Below are positions 52,776 through 62,224 of a stretch of 64,000 bases of DNA, one piece after another. The first letter of the stretch is position 1. Each line of letters opens with the position of its first letter. Source of the DNA: Streptomyces sp. T12 (lineage in GTDB: Bacteria; Actinomycetota; Actinomycetes; Streptomycetales; Streptomycetaceae); contig NZ_CP117866.1 of NCBI RefSeq assembly GCF_028736035.1, positions 6,448,001 to 6,512,000 of the forward strand, in the 5' to 3' direction. Both the position numbers and the translations under genes were made by a program. The notes beneath the pieces were generated by a model. That model saw only the letters and a list, made by a program, of their open reading frames with translations, searched no databases and was not told the DNA's origin.

Positions 52776-53695
52776 GGCCGGCGCCGGCACCGATGCCGGC
52801 GCCCGAGCCGGGGCTTCTCACAGCCGTACGTGCTCTGTCGGCCGTACGTGGTCTGTCGGCCGTACGTGCTCTGGCAGCTGTCGTCCTGGCGTCCGTCGTG
52901 CTCGCCGGTTGCGCCCAGCCGTCCGGGTCGGTCGAGCCCGGCGGAGGTCCCGGCGGGAGGGTGGTGCAAGGGGCGCGGTCGGCGAAAGGCCCGACGCCCT
53001 CGGCACAGCCGTACCGCCGATGGGGGCTCACCGCCCCGTTGCCCGCGCCCCCGTCCCCGCCCGCCCAGCGGCAGGTGTCGCCCGGGGGTGATCGGCCGTC
53101 CGGGGGCGATCTGCTGCCCGTCGTCGACCGCATCCTCACCCGCGACCAGGTCGTGTTCCTCACCTACGACGACGGCGCCGAGAAGGACCCCCGCTTCGTC
53201 GACATGGTCCGTGAGCTACGGCTGCCCGTCAGCATGTTCCTCACGGACAGCGTGGTCGGCCCGGGCTACGGCCACTTCGCCCGCCTGCGGTCGGTGGGTG
53301 CGTCGATGCAGAACCACACCCTGGACCACGCCGCCCTGCGCGGTCTGCCGTACGCCGGCCAGCGCGCCGAGATCTGCGGCCAGCAGAACAAACTCCGGGC
53401 CCGCTTCGGCATCCGGCCCCGGCTCTTCCGGCCCCCCTACGGCACGTACGACACCACCACGCTCCGCGCTGCAGCCGACTGCGGCGTGACGGCGGTGGTG
53501 CTGTGGCGGGCGGCGATGGAGGGCGACGGCGAGCTGACGTATGCGAAGGGGCCCCGCCGGCTGCGCGCCGGCGACATCGTCTCCGTCCCTTCGGGTGAAC
53601 CGACCGGTCTGAGCCTGAGGGAGCGGACGACGAGGCTGCTGCGGGGGATCCAGGGGAGGGGGCTGACGGTGGGCCGTTTGGAGGACTACGTCTGA
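52772..53695 (+). CDS. polysaccharide deacetylase lipoprotein, second of a pair
   Basis: The protein has 307 residues from GTG 52772 (alternative ATG 52793). The signal region carries three copies of the six-residue unit AVRALS/AVRGLS/AVRALA and ends at lipobox LAGC. The NodB domain has FLTYDDGAEKDPRF, MQNHTLDH and LFRPPYGTYD, colinear with the first protein, so they arose by tandem duplication. The C-terminal IVSVPSGEPTGLSL differs from IVLSHFRGRDDW of the first, suggesting different substrate ends. Translation is coupled to the upstream gene. Confidence 0.85.
   Translation: MRPAPAPMPAPEPGLLTAVRALSAVRGLSAVRALAAVVLASVVLAGCAQPSGSVEPGGGPGGRVVQGARSAKGPTPSAQPYRRWGLTAPLPAPPSPPAQRQVSPGGDRPSGGDLLPVVDRILTRDQVVFLTYDDGAEKDPRFVDMVRELRLPVSMFLTDSVVGPGYGHFARLRSVGASMQNHTLDHAALRGLPYAGQRAEICGQQNKLRARFGIRPRLFRPPYGTYDTTTLRAAADCGVTAVVLWRAAMEGDGELTYAKGPRRLRAGDIVSVPSGEPTGLSLRERTTRLLRGIQGRGLTVGRLEDYV
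52823..52876 (+). repeat. three 18-bp tandem repeats in the signal-peptide coding region
   Basis: gccgtacgtgctctgtcg at 52823-52840, with one change at 52841-52858 and three at 52859-52876. It lengthens the n- and h-region of the lipoprotein signal by 18 residues and keeps the frame. Confidence 0.9.
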
Positions 53696-53781
53696 CGGAA
53701 CTTCCGGCGCCGGTTCGCATATCTCGGCCCGCTCACGGCAACGCCACGTGACCAGGAACGCGGCTCAGTCAGCGCAGCGAA

Positions 53782-53808
53782 TTAGCAGTCCGCTTGACCG
53801 AGTGCTAA
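53782..53808. promoter_or_regulatory. CIRCE operator 1 (HrcA)
   Basis: TTAGCAGTC-N9-GAGTGCTAA matches the consensus TTAGCACTC-N9-GAGTGCTAA except one base. It overlaps the -35 element TTGACC (53794-53799). Confidence 0.9.
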
Positions 53809-53821
53809 TCGCGGTCATAGT
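53794..53821 (+). promoter_or_regulatory. groES-groEL promoter
   Basis: TTGACC (53794-53799) and CATAGT (53816-53821), 16 bp apart, give a predicted start near 53828. That places CIRCE 1 on the -35 region and CIRCE 2 on the start site, so HrcA can block at two points. Confidence 0.65.
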
Positions 53822-53828
53822 CTCGGCT

Positions 53829-53855
53829 CTGGCACTCCCCACTGGAGAGTGCCAA
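53829..53855. promoter_or_regulatory. CIRCE operator 2 (HrcA)
   Basis: CTGGCACTC-N9-GAGTGCCAA is a second, perfectly symmetric in its inner eight bases, copy of the CIRCE element just downstream of the predicted start. Confidence 0.9.
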
Positions 53856-53954
53856 CTACGCGACGGGCAGGTCCGGCACCCGCGACGACGGATCCACCTG
53901 GTCGCCACCTCAGACAGTTAACCCCGTGAGATCTCCGAAGGGGGAGGTCGGATC

Positions 53955-54263
53955 GTGACGACCACCAGCTCCAAGGTTGCCATCAAGCCGCTTGAGGACC
54001 GCATCGTGGTCCAGCCGCTCGACGCGGAGCAGACCACCGCCTCTGGCCTGGTCATCCCGGACACCGCCAAGGAGAAGCCCCAGGAGGGCGTCGTCCTGGC
54101 CGTGGGCCCGGGCCGCTTCGAGAACGGCGAGCGCCTGCCGCTCGACGTCAAGACCGGCGACATCGTGCTGTACAGCAAGTACGGCGGCACCGAGGTGAAG
54201 TACAACGGCGAGGAGTACCTCGTCCTCTCGGCTCGCGACGTGCTCGCGATCATCGAGAAGTAG
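53955..54263 (+). CDS. groES: co-chaperonin GroES
   Basis: This is a 102-residue protein. [36 protein letters not shown] and [31 protein letters not shown] are canonical GroES; the mobile loop lies at [11 protein letters not shown] 53955 follows ggggagg. It caps the GroEL encoded 121 nt downstream. Its operon is under HrcA control through the two CIRCE sites. Confidence 0.98.
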   Translation: MTTTSSKVAIKPLEDRIVVQPLDAEQTTASGLVIPDTAKEKPQEGVVLAVGPGRFENGERLPLDVKTGDIVLYSKYGGTEVKYNGEEYLVLSARDVLAIIEK

Positions 54264-54320
54264 TTCACTCCGAAGCACATTTTGCTTCCAGCTGCGCCCC
54301 TGGCCCCCGCGACCACTTAA

Positions 54321-56009
<1,689 letters not shown>

Positions 56010-56026
56010 GGCACGCACCACCCGAA

Positions 56027-56060
56027 GAAGCCCCCCGTTGCTGTCGCATCGGGGGGCTTC
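56027..56060 (+). terminator. groES-groEL terminator
   Basis: Perfect 11-bp arms gaagccccccg (56027-56037) and cggggggcttc (56050-56060) with a 12-nt loop, followed by tccctt, 18 nt after the groEL stop. Confidence 0.85.
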
Positions 56061-56099
56061 TCCCTTCGCGGGCGATTCACCGGCCTTCTCGCGGCCGGG

Positions 56100-56792
56100 T
56101 CACTGACCGAGTACCCCCAGCTGCTCCAGCAGCCCCGCCCGGTCGTAGAGCCAGTGGCTCTCGCAGATCTTCCCGTCCCGGAACCGCTGCCAGGTCATGC
56201 CCTGCATGGCCACGTCCTGCCCGGTCGCCGGAATCCCCAGGAACTCGCCCTTGTGCCGTGCGGTCCAGGTCCACCGCGTGCACACCTGGTCGCTCTGGGC
56301 CAGCTGATCGTCGATCCGGAACGTGAAGTCGAAGGCGGCACGCCACCCCGCGTACTGCTCGCGCACCCCGTCGATGCCCTGCACGGGCTGCGGATACGAC
56401 GGATCGTGATCCACGTAGTCGTCCGTGAGGTGCTCGCCGATCCCCTCCGGCTCCATCCTGCCCATGGCCTTGAAGAAGGTCTGCGCGGCCAGGACGTTCA
56501 GCTGCTCGTCCCGCACGACGTCGAGATCGGTGAACGTCGGCGTCTCGTCACAGAGCGCGACCATCTCCTGGAAGATCCGATCGGTCTCGGGAAGATTGGA
56601 GTTCCGCATCGCCTCGTCGTACGACGCGAACTCCACGATCTCGATGAAGTGCGACGAGTCCGACCGGTCCTTCCCGATGATGTCGTGCGTCGCCGTCCGC
56701 TTCCCCTTGGTCTGCTCGACCCACCTGTCCATCAGCCGGTTCATCTCGTCGAAGCGGCTGGTCCTGCAGTCGATGAGCTGTACGAAGGTCAT
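56100..56792 (-). CDS. two-domain protein: ABM-like N-terminus plus SnoaL-like C-terminus
   Basis: The protein has 230 residues. The N-terminal about 90 residues (VQLIDCRTSRFDEMNRLMDRWVEQT, HFIEIVEFASYDEAM) have the pattern of a small antibiotic-monooxygenase-like fold. The C-terminal part (FFKAMGRMEPEGIGEHLTDDYVDHDPSYPQPV, then VCTRWTWTARHKGEFLGIPATG) is SnoaL/ester-cyclase-like, with Asp and His in the pocket. Such proteins act on small aromatic or polyketide-like compounds or simply bind them. It stands alone after groEL with opposite strand. The function is unknown. Confidence 0.75.
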   Translation of the reverse strand: MTFVQLIDCRTSRFDEMNRLMDRWVEQTKGKRTATHDIIGKDRSDSSHFIEIVEFASYDEAMRNSNLPETDRIFQEMVALCDETPTFTDLDVVRDEQLNVLAAQTFFKAMGRMEPEGIGEHLTDDYVDHDPSYPQPVQGIDGVREQYAGWRAAFDFTFRIDDQLAQSDQVCTRWTWTARHKGEFLGIPATGQDVAMQGMTWQRFRDGKICESHWLYDRAGLLEQLGVLGQ

Positions 56793-57262
56793 GACGTCAT
56801 CGCCTCCCGGCCCCCCTGGGTGCGACCGAACAGCACCATTCTCCCCGCCGCAGGGGCGCTGTGCCTGTCGGCGTCGGCATCATGACGCCATGCGCCGGTG
56901 AGGGAGGCGGCGATCGGTGACCGCTGGGCGGGACATGAGGGCGGCCTCCGCCGGAACCGCTCGGCACAGCCGAGTTGAACGAACCGGCCGCCATCTGGCG
57001 CGGAAAACGGTCCCGCCCGGCCGGCCGCGTCGAGGATCCGGGCGATCGGCAGACGCCCCGGCCCCTCGCCTCCGGCATGTCCTCGCCCCCGCGGCGGAAC
57101 CCGCTCGCGGCCGGATCCCCGCCGCCCGGGCCGCGCAGCGCATGAGCCGCCGGCAGGTCCTGCCCGCCCTGATCCGCGTCGCGCCCCGCACTGTCCCGCC
57201 GGCCGTCGGCTTCCTGCGCCGCCGCCCGGCGGACGAGCCTGCTCCTACTGCGGCCCGTACTT
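56793..57262. other. 470-bp gap with no convincing gene
   Basis: Open frames on both strands here are short and made mainly of Arg, Pro and Ala, as expected of GC-rich noncoding DNA, and lack Shine-Dalgarno sequences. No RNA gene or terminator was recognised. It must hold the promoter of the 56100 gene. Its right end contains the repeat at 57246-57281. Confidence 0.6.
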
Positions 57263-57281
57263 CTACTGCGGCCCGTACTTC
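57246..57281. repeat. 18-bp tandem duplication across the stop codon of the SDR gene
   Basis: tactgcggcccgtacttc occurs at 57246-57263 and 57264-57281. The second copy carries the last codons (KYGPQ) and its edge forms the TAG stop; the first copy repeats the same codons after it. Losing or gaining a copy leaves the protein the same. Confidence 0.85.
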
Positions 57282-58036
57282 CGCCCCGTCTTCGAACTGA
57301 TCCCCCCGAGCAACCCCCGAGGCACCAGCTTCGTCGCGCCCATCAGCACCTTGTACCGAGGATCCGGAATGGACAGGGACTTCCCCCGCGCCAGATCCTC
57401 CAGCGCCGCAGCCGCCACCTTGTCCGCGTCCAGCCACATCCACCCCGGAATGTTGTCCGTCCCCATCCCCGCCCGCTGATGGAACTCCGTCCGCACGAAC
57501 CCCGGGCACAACGCCATCAACCGCACCCCACTGCCGGCCAGATCCCGCGCCGCCCCCTGCGTGAACTGCACGACCCACGCCTTGGACGCGCCGTACGTCC
57601 CGCGCGGCACGAAGGCCGCGACCGACGCGACGTTGACGACGCCCCCGCGCCCCCGCTCCCGCATCGCCGCCGACGCCGCCGAGGTCAGCCGCAGTACCGC
57701 CTCGCAGTGCACCTTGAGCATCATCAGCTCGTCGGCCATGGAGACGTCGAGGTAGCGGCCCTTGTTGCCGAAGCCGGCGTTGTTGATCAGCAGGTCGACG
57801 GGGTTCCTGCGGTCGCCGAGGCGGGCGGCGACGGCCTCGATGCCGCTGTCCTGTGCCAGGTCGGCCGTCAGCACCTCCGCCTCGATGCCGTGCCGGTCGT
57901 GCAGTTCGGTGGCCTGCTCCCGCAGCCGCTTGGTGTCCCGGGCCACCAGGACGAGGTCATGCCCGTCGGCCGCCAGCCGCCGCGCGAACGCGGCGCCGAT
58001 GCCCGCGGTCGATCCCGTAATCAATGCCGTTGTCAT
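57263..58036 (-). CDS. short-chain dehydrogenase/reductase
   Basis: This is a 257-residue NAD(P)H-dependent oxidoreductase. The cofactor motif is GSTAGIGAAFARRLA (TGxxxGIG), then NNAGFGNKG, the catalytic Ser in VNVASVAAF and the Tyr-x-x-x-Lys in YGASKAWVV. Starting at ATG 58036. The C-terminal about 40 residues after GFVRTEFH are longer than in simple SDRs. The substrate cannot be predicted; it lies alone next to the copper oxidase gene, 43 bp away, and could share its promoter region. Confidence 0.92.
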   Translation of the reverse strand: MTTALITGSTAGIGAAFARRLAADGHDLVLVARDTKRLREQATELHDRHGIEAEVLTADLAQDSGIEAVAARLGDRRNPVDLLINNAGFGNKGRYLDVSMADELMMLKVHCEAVLRLTSAASAAMRERGRGGVVNVASVAAFVPRGTYGASKAWVVQFTQGAARDLAGSGVRLMALCPGFVRTEFHQRAGMGTDNIPGWMWLDADKVAAAALEDLARGKSLSIPDPRYKVLMGATKLVPRGLLGGISSKTGRKYGPQ

Positions 58037-58079
58037 GGCGCAAGGTTAGTGACCCGGACTGCGCGCTTCCGCTCCTTGC

Positions 58080-59612
58080 TCAGCCGTTCTGGTGCCCCGA
58101 GTGACCGAGCGCCCTGCCGCCACCCGACGGCGCCTGCGCCCGCTGCCCCTTCTCCACCACCGCGAACTGACCCATCATCCCCTCGTCCTCGTGGTAGAGC
58201 AGATGGCAGTGGTACATGTACGGCGTGTCCGGATCCGCCGGTCCGGTGAAGCGCAGCGCCAGCTTCATCGTCGTCCCGTTCGGCAGGAACACCGTGTCCT
58301 TCGGCCCGCGCAGCGCCGGCGGCGGTGCTTCACCGTTCACCGCCAGCACCCGGAACTGCACGTCGTGCACATGGAAGTTGTGCGGCATGCCGTTGCTGTT
58401 GCGGACCGTCCACACCTCCGTGGTCCCGCGCGTGACCGTCTCGTCGACGCGGCCCATGTCCATCGACCGCCCGTTGATACCGGACCGCTTCAGGTCGAAG
58501 TGCCGCCCGCGCACCGCATCAGTGCCGTCGGGTGTCTCCAACTCGCCGAGTACGGGCGGTATCGCGGGCGACGGCCGGAGCTGTCCGGCTGCCCGCAGCT
58601 CCAGTACGTCGAAGGAGTCGTCGCCCCCACCGAACCGCCGATTCCAGCTGTCCCCGTAGTTGTCCTGCGGAAAGCTGCGCAGCATCACGCGCTCACCCGC
58701 CCGCATCCGTACGACGATCTCGGCTCGCTCGCCCGGCGACAGCTGGACACGGTCCATGGACTCGGGCCGCTCCAGCAGGCCTGCGTCCGTCGCTGTCAGC
58801 GAGAAGGCACGGCCGTCCGGGAATCCGAAGGAGTAGGTGCGTGCCGTCGAGGCGTTGAGCAGCCGCAGCCGTATGAGCTCGTCGCCGACCTCCCGGTAGG
58901 GACGCAGCGTGCCGTTGACCATCGTCCGGTCGCCGAGGAAGCCCACGTTCTGCATGATCTTGTGGTCGCCGTCGAGCTTCGCGCCGTCGAAACGCACGTC
59001 CTGCACGATGACGGGCAGGTCGTCGACGCCGTACCGCTTCGGCAGGGCGAGCTTCGTGGACCGCTGGTCGTCGAGGATGAACATGCCGGCCAGGCCCTTG
59101 CGCACATGCCGTTCGGTCACGCCGTGCGGGTGCGGGTGGTACCAGAGCGTCGCGGCGGGCTGGTCCACGGTCCAGTGCGGAGTCCAGGTGCCGCCGGGGG
59201 CGATCATCTGGTGCGGGCCGCCGTCCATCCGCGCGGGCAGGTGCATGCCGTGCCAGTGCACGCCGGACGCCTCGTCGAGCCCGTTCGTTATGCGTACGCG
59301 GACCTTCTCACCGCGGGCCGCGCGCAGCGTCGGGCCGAGGTAGGAGCCGTTGAAGCCCCAGGTCGGCGTCTTGCGGCCGGCCTCGAACTCCGTTTCGCCC
59401 GCGCGCATGCGCAGGTCGAAGACGCGGGTGCCGTCCTTGTCGACGGACGACTCGGCCAGGGGCGGTATCGCCAGCGCGTTGTCGAACGACGCCTTGCCGA
59501 CCGTGCTGACGTCGGCGCCGGTCCACAGCCAGGCGAACAGGCCGCCGACCGCCAGCACGAGGACCGTGACGACAGAGCCGAGAACGATGAGGACGCGCTT
59601 GAAGCGAGACAT
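58080..59612 (-). CDS. membrane-anchored multicopper oxidase
   Basis: The protein has 510 residues from ATG 59612 (MSRFKRVLIV). One N-terminal helix (about 5-30) anchors or exports it. All four copper motifs are present: HWHGMHL, WYHPHPHG, HNFHVHDVQF and HCHLLYHEDEGMM, the last giving the type-1 Cys, two His and Met. It is of the CueO/bilirubin-oxidase-like three-domain type and probably oxidises Cu(I) or phenolics outside the cell. The in-frame stretch before 59612 is not conserved. A His/Gly-rich tail (GGGRALGHSGHQNG) ends it. Confidence 0.93.
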   Translation of the reverse strand: MSRFKRVLIVLGSVVTVLVLAVGGLFAWLWTGADVSTVGKASFDNALAIPPLAESSVDKDGTRVFDLRMRAGETEFEAGRKTPTWGFNGSYLGPTLRAARGEKVRVRITNGLDEASGVHWHGMHLPARMDGGPHQMIAPGGTWTPHWTVDQPAATLWYHPHPHGVTERHVRKGLAGMFILDDQRSTKLALPKRYGVDDLPVIVQDVRFDGAKLDGDHKIMQNVGFLGDRTMVNGTLRPYREVGDELIRLRLLNASTARTYSFGFPDGRAFSLTATDAGLLERPESMDRVQLSPGERAEIVVRMRAGERVMLRSFPQDNYGDSWNRRFGGGDDSFDVLELRAAGQLRPSPAIPPVLGELETPDGTDAVRGRHFDLKRSGINGRSMDMGRVDETVTRGTTEVWTVRNSNGMPHNFHVHDVQFRVLAVNGEAPPPALRGPKDTVFLPNGTTMKLALRFTGPADPDTPYMYHCHLLYHEDEGMMGQFAVVEKGQRAQAPSGGGRALGHSGHQNG

Positions 59613-59762
59613 GCTTCGAGCGTCCCTGTCCGCCGCCCGCCGAACATCCGGGTCGTCCCCCGAACCACCCCGAGTCAACCCCCGCCGCTCGTCCGGGGTT
59701 TCCCCCTAGGGCCTGGGCGACCGCCACCTCATCGGCTCGGCCGATCGTCGGTTGACGTACCG

Positions 59763-60431
59763 TCAGGCCCCGTGCTGTGACACGTACTTCCGGGCGGCGT
59801 CCAGCGACTCCGGATGCAGCGCCTCACCCGCCGCCAGCAGCCGCGGCAGCAGTGTCCGCTCCGTCGTGACCGCCCGGAACTGCAGCGCCACCGTCACGTC
59901 GTGATCCGGGCGGTGGATGATCTCCATCGGATCGCCCGCCCGGACCTCGCCCGGCTCGATCACTCGCAGATACGCGCCCGGCGCGCCCTTCGCCGTGAAC
60001 CGCTTCACCCACTGCTTCTCACCCACATGGCCCTGGAAGGTGGCGCAGGGAATCCGGCCGCACGTGACCTCCAGCACCACCCCGGACCCGATCCGCCAGC
60101 GCTCGCCGATCAGCGCGCCGGACACGTCCAGGCCAAAAGTCGTGAGGTTCTCGCCGAACCCGCCGTTCGCCAGCGGCCGCCCCAGCTCGCGCTCCCAGTC
60201 GTCCAGGTCCTCGCGCGCCACCGCGTACACGGCCTGGTCGTCGCCGCCGTGGTGGCGCATGCTGCACACCTCGTCCCCGGCCACCCCGCTGGCCCCGATT
60301 CCCTTGGGCCCGGGTGCCGCCACCCGCACCGGCCCCTGCACCGGCCGCTTGTCGATCCCGGTCACGCCGTCCGGGTGATCGGTGTACGGCACGTGCTTCC
60401 TGAGGCCCAGGTTCACAGACAGAAGCTTCAT
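59763..60431 (-). CDS. MOSC domain protein
   Basis: The protein has 222 residues from ATG 60431 (MKLLSVNLG). It has the family pattern: GPKGIGASGVAGDEVCSMRHHGG, then GENLTTFGLDVSGALIGERWRI, and the Cys-containing CGRIPCATFQGHV near the middle. MOSC proteins carry sulfur or handle molybdenum cofactor and N-hydroxylated compounds, like E. coli YiiM, which this resembles in length. It is divergent from the LysR gene, 81 bp away. Confidence 0.9.
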   Translation of the reverse strand: MKLLSVNLGLRKHVPYTDHPDGVTGIDKRPVQGPVRVAAPGPKGIGASGVAGDEVCSMRHHGGDDQAVYAVAREDLDDWERELGRPLANGGFGENLTTFGLDVSGALIGERWRIGSGVVLEVTCGRIPCATFQGHVGEKQWVKRFTAKGAPGAYLRVIEPGEVRAGDPMEIIHRPDHDVTVALQFRAVTTERTLLPRLLAAGEALHPESLDAARKYVSQHGA

Positions 60432-60499
60432 GGCGGCACGGTAGGCGACCATGAGCCAAAGCGTCCATGCATTATTCGGCGCGATGTCCAAGGTTCGCT

Positions 60500-60511
60500 T
60501 ATGCTCGACGG
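60500..60511 (+). promoter_or_regulatory. -10 element and leaderless start of the LysR gene
   Basis: TATGCT at 60500-60505 is 6 bp before the GTG start at 60512, so transcription would begin at or one base before the start codon: a leaderless mRNA. No Shine-Dalgarno precedes the GTG. Confidence 0.5.
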
Positions 60512-61423
60512 GTGATCGAGGCTCGTCATCTCCGTGTGCTGCGCGCCGTCGCCACCACCGGTTCCTTCTCCGCGGCGGGGCGCGAACTGGGCTGCACCCA
60601 GCCAGCCGTCAGCCAGCAGATGAAGGCCCTGGAAGCGTCCGTCGGCACGCCGCTGCTGGTCCGCAGCGGGCGTGAGATGCGGCTGACCCAGGCCGGCGCG
60701 GCGCTGGTGCGGCACGCCGCCGGGATCCTGGCGGGACTCACCGCAGCCGAGGAGGAGGTCGCCGCCATCGCCGGGCTGCGGGCCGGGCGCGTCCGCCTCG
60801 TCTCCTTCCCCAGCGGCAGCTCCACCCTCGTCCCCACCGCCCTCGCCGCCCTGCGTGCCGCGCATCCCGGCACCCGCGTCTCCCTGGAGGAGGCCGAACC
60901 GCCGCAGTCCGTCGAGCTGCTGCGCGAGGGCGACTGCGACGTGGCCCTCGCCTTCCGGTACGAGGGTGCCGCGGGCGCCCCGGAAGGCGAGTGGGACGAC
61001 CTTGTCGTACGCCCGCTGCTGACGGACCGTCTCGTCGCCCTCGTACCCGAACGGCACCGGCTCGCGCGCACCGCGGCCTCGGGGTCTGTCGCCATCGGGG
61101 AACTCGCGGCCGAGCCGTGGATCGCCGGATGCCCGCGCTGCCGGGGGCAGTTGATCGAGGTGTGCGAGAGCGCGGGCTTCACGCCCCGTATCGACTTCGC
61201 CACCGACGACTACCCGGCGGTCGTCGGCCTCGTGAGCGCCGGCCTCGGCGTGGCCGTCCTGCCTCAGCTCGCCGTCGAGTCCGTACGGCCGCGAGGCGCG
61301 CGCATGGTGACGCTGGAGCCGGCGGTGCGGCGGGAGATCGTCGCCCTCACCCTTCCCGACCTCGCGCAGGTGCCGGCGGTGGCGGCGACGCTCGAACAGC
61401 TGACGCGGGCGGCTGCCCGCTAG
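60512..61423 (+). CDS. LysR-family transcriptional regulator
   Basis: This 303-residue protein has the winged HTH at the N-terminus (RHLRVLRAVATTGSFSAAGRELGCTQPAVSQQMKALEASVG) and a LysR substrate-binding domain (GRVRLVSFPSGSSTLVPTAL, VSAGLGVAVLPQLAVE). GTG 60512 gives the standard start MIEARHLRVL; upstream codons are not family-like. It probably senses a small acid and may control the divergent MOSC gene, as LysR genes usually control their divergent neighbour. The CxxC in CPRCRGQ is unusual. Confidence 0.93.
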   Translation: MIEARHLRVLRAVATTGSFSAAGRELGCTQPAVSQQMKALEASVGTPLLVRSGREMRLTQAGAALVRHAAGILAGLTAAEEEVAAIAGLRAGRVRLVSFPSGSSTLVPTALAALRAAHPGTRVSLEEAEPPQSVELLREGDCDVALAFRYEGAAGAPEGEWDDLVVRPLLTDRLVALVPERHRLARTAASGSVAIGELAAEPWIAGCPRCRGQLIEVCESAGFTPRIDFATDDYPAVVGLVSAGLGVAVLPQLAVESVRPRGARMVTLEPAVRREIVALTLPDLAQVPAVAATLEQLTRAAAR

Positions 61424-61463
61424 CGAAGGCGAGGGCACCGCCTGGCGAAGGCGAGGGCACCGC
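61423..61463 (+). repeat. 19-bp direct repeat after the LysR gene
   Basis: gcgaaggcgagggcaccgc at 61423-61441 and again at 61445-61463, starting on the stop codon. It precedes the terminator. Confidence 0.85.
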
Positions 61464-61467
61464 GAAA

Positions 61468-61499
61468 AAACGAGGGCACGCGTGCGCGTGCCCTCGTTT
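61468..61499. terminator. bidirectional terminator between lysR and whiD
   Basis: Perfect 14-bp arms aaacgagggcacgc (61468-61481) and gcgtgccctcgttt (61486-61499) with a 4-nt loop and A/T at both ends. It suits both convergent genes. Confidence 0.9.
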
Positions 61500-61513
61500 G
61501 AAGAAACGTTCCT

Positions 61514-61843
61514 TCAGTTGGGGGGACCGGCCTCTCCGCTGGTCGTCGATGCCGAGACCAGCCGGTTGCGCGCCCGCCCCATGAGCTCCTCGCGTTCGTC
61601 CTCGGTCAAGCCGCCCCACACTCCGTACGGTTCGCGTACGGCCAGCGCGTGCGCCGCGCACTGCGCGCGCACCGGGCACCTCATACAGACCTCCTTGGCC
61701 GAGTTCTCACGAGCGCTCCGGGCCGCACCGCGCTCACCCTCCGGATGAAAGAAGAGCGAGCTGTCCACCCCGCGACAGGCAGCCAGCAGCTGCCAGTCCC
61801 ACAGGTCCGCGTTCGGTCCGGGAAGGCGGGAGAAATCTGCCAT
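61514..61843 (-). CDS. whiD: WhiB-family iron-sulfur regulator WhiD
   Basis: This 109-residue protein carries a [4Fe-4S] cluster and is needed for spore maturation. The four Cys ligands are C23, C53, C56 and C62 (VCMRCPVRAQC), followed by the GVWGG turn (REPYGVWGGLTEDERE) and a basic tail. Length, sequence and position next to bldM match S. coelicolor WhiD, which reacts with nitric oxide and oxygen and works with a sigma factor. ATG 61843 has aaggggtc upstream. The C-terminal end (TSGEAGPPN) differs slightly in length from the S. coelicolor protein. Confidence 0.95.
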   Translation of the reverse strand: MADFSRLPGPNADLWDWQLLAACRGVDSSLFFHPEGERGAARSARENSAKEVCMRCPVRAQCAAHALAVREPYGVWGGLTEDEREELMGRARNRLVSASTTSGEAGPPN

Positions 61844-62072
61844 TGCGTGACCCCTTGTAGCCGTTCTGGGCGGATACGGTGTCCACGACCGTACATCTAC
61901 GATCTAAGGAGATGAAAATATGACTCATTGCGAATCTAGCCTCAGACGCCAATAAATGGGAAGAAAAAGGGCTGAATGGGGCATGGGTTGTGATGAAACA
62001 TTGAGGGTCCGTCGTGCATGTCTGCCCCGTGTCCGACCCCTCACGTAGAGTGCCGAAGATGGCATACGGCCC
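61844..62072. promoter_or_regulatory. AT-richer control region between whiD and bldM
   Basis: The 381-bp gap between the divergent developmental genes is richer in A+T than its surroundings, especially 61900-61990. On the minus strand it must hold the whiD promoters. On the plus strand it contains a small frame, MTHCESSLRRQ, at 61920-61955, with aaggag 9 nt before its ATG. No clear consensus for whiD promoters was identified by eye. Confidence 0.45.
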
Positions 62073-62100
62073 CGTAACTCTTTCGAGTGACCGTCGTTGA
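62073..62100 (+). promoter_or_regulatory. BldN-type sigma promoter of bldM
   Basis: CGTAAC at 62073-62078 and CGTTGA at 62095-62100 are separated by exactly 16 bp, the published consensus for the developmental sigma factor BldN, of which bldM is a known target. Distance to the bldM start is about 115 bp. Confidence 0.88.
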
Positions 62101-62224
62101 GAGGGCGGAGGCGGTTGAAGGAACAAGCGCTCGGGCAGGCGTCCGAGACAGTCGACCGCACAGGTGACGATTTCGTACCAGCCTGGAGGCTCAAGGTGAC
62201 GTGCATCAGCTGCGGAGGGCGGCC

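Noticed and set aside
56917..57300. A 127-codon plus-strand frame in the gap after the SnoaL gene
   Set aside because: Made of Arg, Pro, Ala and Ser with no Shine-Dalgarno or motif; it also runs into the 3' end of the SDR gene.
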